From contig CAILCO010000046.1 in assembly GCA_903832735.1 (NCBI GenBank), positions 23,005 through 87,004 of the forward strand: a stretch of DNA of 64,000 bases, written 5' to 3'. The DNA comes from an uncultured Sterolibacterium sp. Its GTDB lineage: Bacteria > Pseudomonadota > Gammaproteobacteria > Burkholderiales > Rhodocyclaceae. The position numbers and the translations under genes were made by a program. Positions 50,024 through 58,627 of the stretch are shown here, in pieces (positions within the stretch are counted from its first letter, which is position 1; each line of letters opens with the position of its first letter). The notes beneath the pieces were generated by a model, which made no database searches, was not told the origin of the DNA, and saw only the letters and a list, made by a program, of their open reading frames with translations.

Positions 50024-50758
50024 CGCCCGGCCTTGCATTGATGGCCATGCTGCCGCTTCGAGAGCCTGTGCCAGGCTGGCGATCACCTGGCTGCGCAAGC
50101 ACCGCCACTTCTTGCCGCCCGCCGCCACGATGCCCTGGTTGATCTCCAGTTCGATGCCGAGGTAATCGTCGGCCGGGAAGCGGCGGCGCAAGTAGGCGGT
50201 GAGGCCATCGGACTTTCCGCTGTAGGGATAGTTGCGGCGCAGCCTCAGGCCAGGTTCCCGTTCCCTGAAACACGCTAGCCACGCCTCGCACAGGTCGGCT
50301 TCGCCGGCGCGTGCCGGGTCGTAGAGCAGGCCTACGTCGGCTGATCGAACGATGCCGTCGAGCACGGGCGTGAAGCTGTGGCTGGAAAGGTGGATCACGC
50401 GCTGGCCGCTTGCCAGCGCAGCGACGATCGCAGCCTCCACCTTGCTGCGAAACGGCAGGTAATAGTCCGCGAGTATCCGCTGGCGAAGCTCCGCTGGCAG
50501 GCGGCGAATGGCCTCGGCATGGAGGCGCGGATGGCCGGGCGAGCGGTTGAGGTCCACCAGCAGGCGGCTGATGGTCGAATAGATCAGCGGCGCGCCGAGT
50601 TGTCGTGCCAAGGTCCGGGCCATGCTCAAGGCACCGGCGTCGTAGCCGCGGTGGCTTTGCAGCAGGTCTTCGCAGCCCGCGAAGCAGTCGCGGTAGCGTA
50701 TCGGAATCCGATTGCCGCCATGTTCGCAGGTGATCAGGAACCGGCCGTGCTGCTCCAT
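50009..50758 (-). CDS. N-formylglutamate amidohydrolase family protein
   Basis: FLITCEHGGNRIPIRYRDCF, HRGYDAGALSMARTLARQL, HLSSHSFTPVLDG, LGIELEINQGIV. Confidence 0.88.
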   Translation of the reverse strand: MEQHGRFLITCEHGGNRIPIRYRDCFAGCEDLLQSHRGYDAGALSMARTLARQLGAPLIYSTISRLLVDLNRSPGHPRLHAEAIRRLPAELRQRILADYYLPFRSKVEAAIVAALASGQRVIHLSSHSFTPVLDGIVRSADVGLLYDPARAGEADLCEAWLACFREREPGLRLRRNYPYSGKSDGLTAYLRRRFPADDYLGIELEINQGIVAAGGKKWRCLRSQVIASLAQALEAAAWPSMQGRASAEE

Positions 50759-50760
50759 GT

Positions 50761-52020
50761 TTAGCGGTCCATGAACAGGCGTCCGTCGGCCAGGCAGTCG
50801 CAGAGTTCTCTATAGACAGCGTGAAGACTATGCCGCTCAAAATTCGCACCGAGTGCGCGCATGATCCGGCGCGCGAGAGGGCCCCTGCTCAATATGAGAT
50901 CGAGCGGCGCGAGGTTCACCTGTGACAGCAGGGGATCTGCGGCGCACGAGGCAAACAGGTGACGCCACAACTCATGGGCCTCGCAGTGGTCCTGCGGGAA
51001 GCCGAGCAGATTCAGGTAATCCGCATCGACTATCAGCGCCCTGTCGGCGTCGCGGATGCATGCGTGCAGAATGTCCGCCAGGGCGCCGGTTGCGATGCGC
51101 CGTTGCGCCTCGGGAGGCGACCACCGGCCCTGATACAGCGCCCTGGCGACGGCGCTGGTGAGGGCGGCGATGGCCAGATCGGCCTGTGGGCATTCCTGCA
51201 GGTCGATGACACGGATTTCCAGGGCGTCGCGGTCGAAGCGCGGGATGGCGCCGCGGGTGTTTAGCCACTCATGCTGCAGCACGCCGTCGGGGTCGAGGGA
51301 AGCGATATCGCGGTACATCGGCGCCAATACCTCCGCCTCATATCCGTTTCGGCTGGAGGCATTATCGGGCACTAGCCGGCCGATCAGCGAGGGCACGCGG
51401 GCCGGATGGAGGCGATAGCACTGCATGCGGAAATCGAGAGCCTCTTGGGCTCGCCCTTCCGCCACCGGAGAACTGGCCGCAAGCGCCGGCAGGATGGGCA
51501 GCACGAGGCGCGCGGCGGCATGCAGTCGCGCGAACTCTTCGTCGCCGGCGAAAGGCAGGTTGAGATGCATGCTCTGGATATTGGCCCAGCCGTGCGAGCG
51601 GCAATCGAAGATCCGGTCGTAGCTGCGGTAGATGGCCGCGCCATGGTGCGGCCACAGCCGCGTTTCGTTCGCCGGATTCATCCACGGGTGCATCGCGCCG
51701 GGCATCAGCCTCGCGCCGAACTCGGCGAGCAGCGCCGCTATGCTCCTAAGTTCAGCCTGGAATCCCTCTGCGAGTCCCTCCAGCCGCGCTTGCGGCGGTG
51801 CGTTCTTGATCTCGACCAGATGCAACGTCAGTTCGTTGGACCAGGCGAAGCGACCCTTCTTCACCTCGTTCGCGTAATGGCCGGAGGCATTTTGCAACAG
51901 CCGGTCGGCGATCGGCAGCAGCGCCAGGCTGTCGCTATCCACGATCATGTACTCGAGTTCGATGCCGTAGGCCGAGAATGCCCGCAGCGCGGTAGCAGAC
52001 GACGTCATGGCAGGCGCCAC
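50761..52020 (-). CDS. Glutamate-cysteine ligase family 2 (GCS2)/carboxylate-amine ligase-like protein
   Basis: AYGIELEYMIVD, ELTLHLVEIKNAPP, MPGAMHPWMNP, SMHLNLPF, LEIRVIDLQECPQADLAI. Confidence 0.85.
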   Translation of the reverse strand: MAPAMTSSATALRAFSAYGIELEYMIVDSDSLALLPIADRLLQNASGHYANEVKKGRFAWSNELTLHLVEIKNAPPQARLEGLAEGFQAELRSIAALLAEFGARLMPGAMHPWMNPANETRLWPHHGAAIYRSYDRIFDCRSHGWANIQSMHLNLPFAGDEEFARLHAAARLVLPILPALAASSPVAEGRAQEALDFRMQCYRLHPARVPSLIGRLVPDNASSRNGYEAEVLAPMYRDIASLDPDGVLQHEWLNTRGAIPRFDRDALEIRVIDLQECPQADLAIAALTSAVARALYQGRWSPPEAQRRIATGALADILHACIRDADRALIVDADYLNLLGFPQDHCEAHELWRHLFASCAADPLLSQVNLAPLDLILSRGPLARRIMRALGANFERHSLHAVYRELCDCLADGRLFMDR

Positions 52021-53474
52021 CCGCGCGCCGCCATCCTGCGGGCGAACACCGTCATGACCTCGAGGTAGAGCGCGTCCTTCAGCACACCGTCCTCGTTGCC
52101 GGCATCGACGTTGGGGTTGTCATTGACCTCGATCACGCAATAGCCGCGCCCCATCGCCTTGAGGTCCACGCCATAGAAGCCGTCGCCGATCAGGTTGGCC
52201 GCCTTCAGGGCGAGCTTGATGACTTGCGCCGGCGCATCGTCAAGCGGCAAGGCCACTGCGGCACCTTCTGCGTAGGCGGTTCCCTCCGACGCGTGCCTGA
52301 TGATCTGCCAGTGCCCCGGTGCCATGTGGTACTTGCAGACGAAGAGCGGGCGTCGGTCGAGGATGCCCACGCGCCAGTCGAATTCCGTCGGCAGGTATTC
52401 CTGGGCCACGATCAACGCGGACTTCTCCAACAGGCAGGTGACCGCCGCGCTCAACTCGGCCTCCGATTCCGCCTTGACGACCCCGAGCGAGAAGGAACCG
52501 TCCGGTTGCTTGAGGACGCATGGCAAACCGAGGGTCGGGATGATCTGCTGCACGTTGTCCCTATGCACCAACAGGGTCTTCGGAATGGGAATGCCGTGCC
52601 GGGGCAGCAGTTCGGCCAGATAGACCTTGTTGTTGCAACGGAGGATGGATTCAGGGTCGTCGATCACCACCAGTCCCTCGGCTGCGGCGCGCCGGGAGAA
52701 GCGATAGGTATAGTGGTTGATGAAGGTGTTGTCGCGAATGAAGAGTCCGTCGAAACGGCCCAGCCTTGCCATGTCCGAATGACCAATCAACTCGGCCTGT
52801 ATGCCTATCGCATGCGCGGCTTTGACGAACTTCGCCAGCGCCGCATCGTCGGAGGCCGGATGGGCACAGTCGCGATCATGCAGGATAGCCAGATTGAAGC
52901 GGGGCGGACGCTGACGTAGCGGCCGTAGCTGGCGGCCGTCGAAATACCCGTGCGCCGCCTCGACTGCGAAGTCCTGATGCTGGTGCGGAATCTCGCTGGC
53001 GGCGATGGCCTTGACGCTGCTGACATGCCAGACGCCGTCCTTGCGGGCAAACAGCGCGCGCAGCAGGGGTGCCTGGAACAGATCGAAGATTTGCCGGCTC
53101 AAGGCGTCGTAGCGGGCCGTCATGTTGCGGCCGAAATAGATGCTGAGCGTGAACTCGTCCGACTTGATTGGCGCCAGAGATTTCGCGACCAGTTCGTCGA
53201 GGCTGGAAGTCATGAGCCGGACCAGATTCTGCGATTGCAGGTCCTCAATAGCGGAGACGAGCGGCAGCGGCCTGTGGCCCCGCGCTTCCGCCAGCAACGA
53301 GACGTAGTAGCCGAAGCTCTGGTAGCGGTAGGATTTGCACAGGTTGTAAACCCGCACGGCAGGCTGCTTGCCGTAGGCCGGCTCGGTCAGGTAGGCGCGT
53401 GCAGCGACGACGGTCACGTCGGGGATCGCCAAGGGCCAGTCTTCGGGAACGTCGACCACGACGAGCAGTTTCAT
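52005..53474 (-). CDS. RimK-family ATP-grasp ligase with RimK-like N-terminal domain
   Basis: Long N-terminal domain (ARAYLTEPAYGKQPAVRVYNLCKSYRYQSFGYYVSLLAEARGHRPLP) plus ATP-grasp core (PCVLKQPDGSFSLGVVK, CVIEVNDNPNVDAGNEDGVLKDALY). Confidence 0.9.
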   Translation of the reverse strand: MKLLVVVDVPEDWPLAIPDVTVVAARAYLTEPAYGKQPAVRVYNLCKSYRYQSFGYYVSLLAEARGHRPLPLVSAIEDLQSQNLVRLMTSSLDELVAKSLAPIKSDEFTLSIYFGRNMTARYDALSRQIFDLFQAPLLRALFARKDGVWHVSSVKAIAASEIPHQHQDFAVEAAHGYFDGRQLRPLRQRPPRFNLAILHDRDCAHPASDDAALAKFVKAAHAIGIQAELIGHSDMARLGRFDGLFIRDNTFINHYTYRFSRRAAAEGLVVIDDPESILRCNNKVYLAELLPRHGIPIPKTLLVHRDNVQQIIPTLGLPCVLKQPDGSFSLGVVKAESEAELSAAVTCLLEKSALIVAQEYLPTEFDWRVGILDRRPLFVCKYHMAPGHWQIIRHASEGTAYAEGAAVALPLDDAPAQVIKLALKAANLIGDGFYGVDLKAMGRGYCVIEVNDNPNVDAGNEDGVLKDALYLEVMTVFARRMAARGWRLP

Positions 53475-54181
53475 GGCGATGGCCCGAGCGCAGGCTGGAT
53501 GATCAGCAGGTTGGCATCGTGGGTGACGATGCCCAGCAGGATGGCGCCGACGGCGCGGTCGATCCGGATCCAGTAATCCCTGGATGGCCCGTAGGGATCG
53601 GCAACCAGCACGGTGCGCGCCGGCCGATCGTAGCCGGCGAGGACGACGAAGTGACCGCCAGGGGTGCCGCGGACGTCGTCCGCTTCGTCTTGCGGACCAT
53701 ACTCGCGCATCGCTCGATAAAGATAGGTGGCGCTCAGGCCGGTGATGATGGGCAACCGGCGGCGCAGGATTCCGCGCAGCAGATAGCGCGACAGATCCGT
53801 CAGGCGCAGGCGGCCTCCGAGCCGCAAAAACTCGATATAGCCGGCGGTGACCTCTTGCACGCGCGGGTCATGACTTTTCTCTGCGCGCTGTCGCAAAAGG
53901 CGTTCGCCGATATCGACAGTGCCTACGAACCAGGTCGGGTCAAACACGGTCAGGTTGAAGGTGTAGATCGTTGCCTGAAAGCCCTGCCGCAATGCGTCAC
54001 AGGCGAGGAATACCGCTATCGTGCCGCCGCGTTCGAGTTTGCCGGTGCGGGCGATAACATCTTGCAAGTGTTCCTGCCGGCCCCAATAGCGGTAGACGGC
54101 ATGCAGGCAGGTCGGGCCGCATGTGGATTCGTCCGGCTGTGGCAGGATCTCGACGGGCAGGTGGAGACGAGGGGGTAGCAT
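53471..54181 (-). CDS. C39-like cysteine peptidase family protein
   Basis: PDESTCGPTCLHAVYRYWG (Cys), GGHFVVLAGYD (His), VADPYGPSRDYW (Asp). Confidence 0.85.
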   Translation of the reverse strand: MLPPRLHLPVEILPQPDESTCGPTCLHAVYRYWGRQEHLQDVIARTGKLERGGTIAVFLACDALRQGFQATIYTFNLTVFDPTWFVGTVDIGERLLRQRAEKSHDPRVQEVTAGYIEFLRLGGRLRLTDLSRYLLRGILRRRLPIITGLSATYLYRAMREYGPQDEADDVRGTPGGHFVVLAGYDRPARTVLVADPYGPSRDYWIRIDRAVGAILLGIVTHDANLLIIQPALGPSP

Positions 54182-54184
54182 GGA

Positions 54185-54823
54185 CTAGCTTCCCCCCAGG
54201 CCGGGGAACAGTTCCTTGAACCCGACCGCCATCGATTCGACTGCGATTGCGGCAAGCAGCAGTCCGAGCAGGCGCGTGGCCACGTTGAAGCCGTTGCTTC
54301 CCAAGAGGCGGCCGATGGGAATCGCCAGGCGCAGCATCACCCAGAGGATCAGGCAGACGACGACGATGCCGGCGATCACCGCCACCTGGTTCTGCCAGCC
54401 TCCGTGTTGAACCGCGATCATCACCGTGCTGATGGCGCCGGGGCCGGCCAAGAGCGGGATTGCCAGCGGGACGATGCCGGGGGGCTCTTGGTCATGGTTA
54501 GCCGCCTCCGCCGTCTGCCTGAGGTTGCCCGGCTTGGCCTGGAGCATCGCCAGCGCCATCAGCAGCAGCACCAAGCCCCCGGCGATGCGGAATGAAGACA
54601 GACTGGTGCCGAGGAAGCGCAGCAGGGCTTCGCCGCTCACAGCCGTGCCGACCAGGATTGCCAGCACGGTCATGCTCGCCACGCGCGCGATCCGGCGGTG
54701 CTCGGCCTCGGGGCGGCCCGCGCACAGGTCCAGGAAGAAGGGGATCGCGATGAAGGGATCGAGCACCGCAATCAGGGTGACGAGAAAACTGCTATGGCGG
54801 CTCCACGATTCCATCCCGGTCAT
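54185..54823 (-). CDS. MarC family (UPF0056) membrane protein
   Basis: FLVTLIAVLDPFIAIPFFLDLCAGRPEAEHRRIA, IPLLAGPGAISTVMIAVQH, KELFPGLGGS. Confidence 0.88.
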   Translation of the reverse strand: MTGMESWSRHSSFLVTLIAVLDPFIAIPFFLDLCAGRPEAEHRRIARVASMTVLAILVGTAVSGEALLRFLGTSLSSFRIAGGLVLLLMALAMLQAKPGNLRQTAEAANHDQEPPGIVPLAIPLLAGPGAISTVMIAVQHGGWQNQVAVIAGIVVVCLILWVMLRLAIPIGRLLGSNGFNVATRLLGLLLAAIAVESMAVGFKELFPGLGGS

Positions 54824-56244
54824 CCCTTGACGCAGACCAGCGGCGCGAGCCGCGCCACCTTGCCCGCCAGCCCGGCGGCGGCTGAGGCATCCACCACCGC
54901 GCCCACGTCCTTGTAGGCCAGCGGTGCCTCCTCGGCGACGCCGCGCGAACTCGGACTGCGAATCAGAATGCCGCGCGCCGCCAGTTCATCGACCACCGCC
55001 CGACCGTGCCAGCGGCGTGTGGCCTCGTGGCGGCTCATCGCGCGTCCGGCGCCGTGGCAGGCGGAGCCGAAGGCGCGCCCGCCTGCCCTGCCGGCGAGGA
55101 TATAGGAAGCGGTGCCCATGCTGCCGCCGATCAGCACCGGCTGCCCGGCCTGGCGGTATTCGGCCGGCAGTTCCGGATGGCCTGGAGAGAATGCGCGCGT
55201 CGCCCCTTTGCGGTGCACGAACAGACGGCGCTTGATGCCATCCACTGCGTGGATCTCCTCCTTGCAGGTGTTGTGGGAGACGTCGTAGAGCAGCGGCAGA
55301 ATGACGCCCGGAAAGACTTCGGCGAAGGCATCTCGGGTCAGTTGCGTCAGGATCTGGCGGTTGGCCAGCGCGCAGTTGATGGCCGCGCGCATCGCGCCGA
55401 GGTAACGCTGGCCGAGGCCGGACTTGAGCGGGGCGCAAGCCAGTTCGCGGTCCGACAGAATGATGCCGGCTGCCGGTGCCGCCAGCACCATTTCGCGCAG
55501 GTAGTCCGTGCCTATCTGGTGGCCCAGGCCGCGCGAGCCGCAATGGATGCTGACGACCACGTCATCCACCGCGAGGCCGAAGGCGCGGGCGACAAGCGGA
55601 TCGAACAGTTCGGCGACCACCTGCAGCTCCAGGTAGTGGTTGCCCGATCCCAGCGTGCCCATCTCGTCGCGCTGGCGCTTCTTCGCCTGTTCGGAAACGG
55701 CTTCGGGGTCTGCGCCGGCCATGCAGCCGGACTCTTCGATGCGCGCCAGGTCGGCTGTCGTCCCATAGCCTTCCTTGACCGCCCAGCGCGCGCCGCCCTT
55801 GAGCATGGCCTCCATCCCGGCAGCCGCAAGATGCAGGCCGCCGGTGCTGCCCAGACCGGCGGGGATGCGCGCATAGAGCAGGTCTGCCAGACGCGCCTGG
55901 CGCGCCTCGATGTCGGCGCGCGTCAGGCCCGTGTGCAGCGTACGCACGCCGCAGGAGATGTCGAAGCCGACGCCGCCAGCTGAAACCACGCCGCCCTCTT
56001 CCGCATCGAAGGCCGCGACTCCGCCTATCGGAAAGCCGTAGCCCCAGTGGGCGTCGGGCATGGCGTAGGAGGCGGAGACGATGCCCGGCAGGCCGGCGAC
56101 GTTGGTCACCTGTTCGAGCACCTTGTCGTCCATCGCTTCCATGAGTTCGGGCGAGGCGAAGATGATCCCGGGGACGCGCATCCGGCCTGTGGCCGGCAGG
56201 CACCATTCGACGGGGCCGCGTTGTTCCAGTCTCGAGATATCCAT
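54820..56244 (-). CDS. rtcB: RtcB family RNA-splicing ligase
   Basis: AMPDAHWGYGFPIGGVAAFDAEEGGVVSAGGVGFDISCGVRTL, GTLGSGNHYLELQVV, CHGAGRAMSRHEA. Confidence 0.95.
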   Translation of the reverse strand: MDISRLEQRGPVEWCLPATGRMRVPGIIFASPELMEAMDDKVLEQVTNVAGLPGIVSASYAMPDAHWGYGFPIGGVAAFDAEEGGVVSAGGVGFDISCGVRTLHTGLTRADIEARQARLADLLYARIPAGLGSTGGLHLAAAGMEAMLKGGARWAVKEGYGTTADLARIEESGCMAGADPEAVSEQAKKRQRDEMGTLGSGNHYLELQVVAELFDPLVARAFGLAVDDVVVSIHCGSRGLGHQIGTDYLREMVLAAPAAGIILSDRELACAPLKSGLGQRYLGAMRAAINCALANRQILTQLTRDAFAEVFPGVILPLLYDVSHNTCKEEIHAVDGIKRRLFVHRKGATRAFSPGHPELPAEYRQAGQPVLIGGSMGTASYILAGRAGGRAFGSACHGAGRAMSRHEATRRWHGRAVVDELAARGILIRSPSSRGVAEEAPLAYKDVGAVVDASAAAGLAGKVARLAPLVCVKG

Positions 56245-56307
56245 CGCAAATCAGGGCCCCGTTGCTAGCGATTGTAGAAATAGCTTCCTGTCCCGCTACG
56301 ACCAGGA

Positions 56308-56733
56308 TCAAACATCGACGACGCACTGGGCAAGCCATTGTCCGTTCGCGGAACGCCGCACCTCCAGTTCGCAGAACGACGCGCCCTTGACTTCGGCGGC
56401 GGGCTGGTGGCGAGCAACATCCACCGATTCGCCCCAGGCGGTCGCCAGCAGGCGGATGGGTTTCCGGCCCTCGATGCGGAGTTCGAAGCGCGAAAACAAC
56501 ATGCGGCGCGTGGCCATCTCATAGACCAGGGCGTTGAGCCAATCCACCAGCAGCAGTTCTTCATCGGGCGCCTCGCATTCGATGAGGATGGCCTGCTCTG
56601 CCAACACTCTGGTCGGATCGCAGATCGTCGCGGTGAGTGCCGTCGCCGCGTCGGCGAAGGCTTCGGCGAGGGTGGCGCCGCTGCCGCGCACGCCGATGTC
56701 GGCCTGGTGGGCGAAGGTCTGCCAGTTCATCAA
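56308..56733 (-). CDS. Archease
   Basis: [52 protein letters not shown]; upstream of rtcB on the same strand. Confidence 0.9.
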   Translation of the reverse strand: MMNWQTFAHQADIGVRGSGATLAEAFADAATALTATICDPTRVLAEQAILIECEAPDEELLLVDWLNALVYEMATRRMLFSRFELRIEGRKPIRLLATAWGESVDVARHQPAAEVKGASFCELEVRRSANGQWLAQCVVDV

Positions 56734-57076
56734 TGGTTCCCGGCACTTGCTTCATACCGCAGCCGGCAAACTCGCCTGGTGCCTTCTAAGGAACCAATGA
56801 TCGAGCAGCACATAGCGGGTAAACCATCGATTTCCAAGCAATGCCCCAGCGAGAGAACTGCGCAGCAACCCTGGTCCGGCGTCTCCGGTAGGGTCCATAT
56901 CGCGCCAATAACCGGCCTCGGCAGGCCGCCAGTCGGGAGCTGCGATAGTCTTTCCCGGCTTCCAGGACGGTTGCGGCCGCCATCAGACGGGATTCGACAG
57001 CCGGTCGCAGCCAAATCGTGATCTGTTTGACACTCGTTACATCGTTTCATTCCAACCTCAACCAAGGAGAATCATT

Positions 57077-57220
57077 ATGGCCAACATCACCCGTTTCTAC
57101 CCATTCAACGAACTTGCCCGTTTCGATCATTTCCGCGACGTAGACGACCTCTTCGGCGGCTTCATGGTCCGGCCCGCTTGCCGCGGTGTTCGGCGCGGTA
57201 ATGGGCTGCGACCGCGATGA
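57077..57220 (+). pseudogene. Truncated Hsp20/alpha-crystallin-type heat-shock protein (N-terminal remnant)
   Basis: RBS aaggaga then MANITRFYPFNELARFDHFRDVDDLFGGFMVRP, like Hsp20 N-termini; diverges and stops at 47 codons with no alpha-crystallin domain. Confidence 0.6.
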
Positions 57221-57294
57221 TCTGCTGGCGCTGCTCTGGTGCTCGACTGCTCATGGTAAACTCCAGAATAGGACATCGGCATTATGTTCCTCCC

Positions 57295-57525
57295 ATGGCG
57301 TATTCAACAAGCATATTCGATAGTTCTGCGACCGATCTCGGCTTCGCTCCGCCGCCGCTCCTGCTCGAACAACTCAAGGCGGGCGAAGCCTTGGTCCTAC
57401 CCATCGGAGGAACATTCGCGCAGGAGTTGCGAGCGATGAGAAAAGAGGGAAGAAATGTGCTGCCGGTAGTAGTCCTTACCTTGATCAAATCACCGGCAGA
57501 CGACACGAGCAAGCCGATCCAATGA
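57295..57525 (+). pseudogene. Fragment resembling the C-terminal part of [20 protein letters not shown] O-methyltransferase
   Basis: PPPLLLEQLKAGEALVLPIGGTFAQELRAMRKEGRNVLPVVVLTLI resembles the Pcm C-terminus (P..LLEQLKPGGRLVIPVG); no methyltransferase core. Confidence 0.5.
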
Positions 57526-58547
57526 TCGCTACTGAGGCTGCCCATATGCTTGCCATGCGCCTTCACCGGCCCGGCGAACCTCTGCGCCTGGAGCGCCTGC
57601 CCATCCCCTGCGCTGGGCCCGGGCAGATCCAGTTGCGCGTCGAAGCCTGCGGCGTGTGCCGCACTGACGTCCACCTGATCGATGGGGAATTACCGCATCC
57701 GGTGCTTCCTATCATCCCCGGTCACGAGATTGTCGGCAGAATCTCCGCACTTGGTGTCGGGGTCAGCGGCTTTTACATTGGCCAGCAGGTTGGCGTGCCC
57801 TGGCTGGGCTGGACCTGCGGCGCTTGCCGCTTTTGCTTAAGCGGGCGGGAGAACCTTTGCGACGCTGCCCGCTTCACCGGTTATCAGATCGACGGTGGTT
57901 ACGCCGAATACACCGTGGCCGATGCTCGCTACTGTTTTCCTTTGAATCCCGCATCGGCCGGTATGACGGCCCTCGAACTGGCGCCGCTCCTTTGCGCCGG
58001 CTTGATCGGCTATCGTGCGCTGCGCCTGGCCGGCGATGCGAAACCGGTAGGTATCTACGGCTTCGGGGCGGCTGCCCATATCATTGCCCAGGTGCTCAGA
58101 CATCAGGAACGCCGCTTCTACGTATTCACCCGTCCCGGCGCTGTGACTAGCCAGAATTTCGCCCGTAGCCTCGGTGCTGCATGGGTGGGTGGCACCGACC
58201 AGATGCCTCCGGAAGCCCTCGCCTCGGCGCTGATCTTCGCACCTGCCGGAGAATTGGTCCCCCTGGCCTTGCGGCATGTGGCAAAGGGCGGTTGCGTGGT
58301 CTGCGCCGGGATTCACATGAGCGACATTCCCGCGTTCCCTTATGCCGACCTGTGGGGCGAGCGGATGATCCGCTCCGTGGCTAATCTAACTCGTGAAGAC
58401 GGGCTGGAATTCTTGGAACTGGCTGCGACAATTTCGCTACGCAGCGCCGTAACCGCATTCCCGCTGGAACAGGCGAACGAAGCGCTTGCCTGCCTGCGCA
58501 CGGGGAGGTTGCAGGGGGCTGCGGTACTGACGATGGAGCGGGAATGA
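57522..58547 (+). CDS. Zinc-dependent alcohol dehydrogenase family protein
   Basis: VEACGVCRTDVHLIDGELPHPVLPIIPGHEIVG, CRFCLSGRENLCDAARFTGYQIDGGYAEY. Confidence 0.93.
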   Translation: MIATEAAHMLAMRLHRPGEPLRLERLPIPCAGPGQIQLRVEACGVCRTDVHLIDGELPHPVLPIIPGHEIVGRISALGVGVSGFYIGQQVGVPWLGWTCGACRFCLSGRENLCDAARFTGYQIDGGYAEYTVADARYCFPLNPASAGMTALELAPLLCAGLIGYRALRLAGDAKPVGIYGFGAAAHIIAQVLRHQERRFYVFTRPGAVTSQNFARSLGAAWVGGTDQMPPEALASALIFAPAGELVPLALRHVAKGGCVVCAGIHMSDIPAFPYADLWGERMIRSVANLTREDGLEFLELAATISLRSAVTAFPLEQANEALACLRTGRLQGAAVLTMERE

Positions 58548-58548
58548 T

Positions 58549-58627
58549 TGCGGATTCAACCGGTCGATGCAACACTCCTTCTGCTTACGCGGTCTCTAGT
58601 GGGTTGCATCCACCGGTTGAATCCGCA
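58549..58627. repeat. Long inverted repeat between convergent genes (25-bp arms, 29-nt loop)
   Basis: TGCGGATTCAACCGGTCGATGCAAC (58549-58573) versus GTTGCATCCACCGGTTGAATCCGCA (58603-58627), one mismatch. Confidence 0.85.

Noticed and set aside
58551-58627. Long inverted repeat as the ends of an intact transposon
   Set aside because: Only 29 nt lie between the arms and there is no transposase; treated as a palindromic element or terminator
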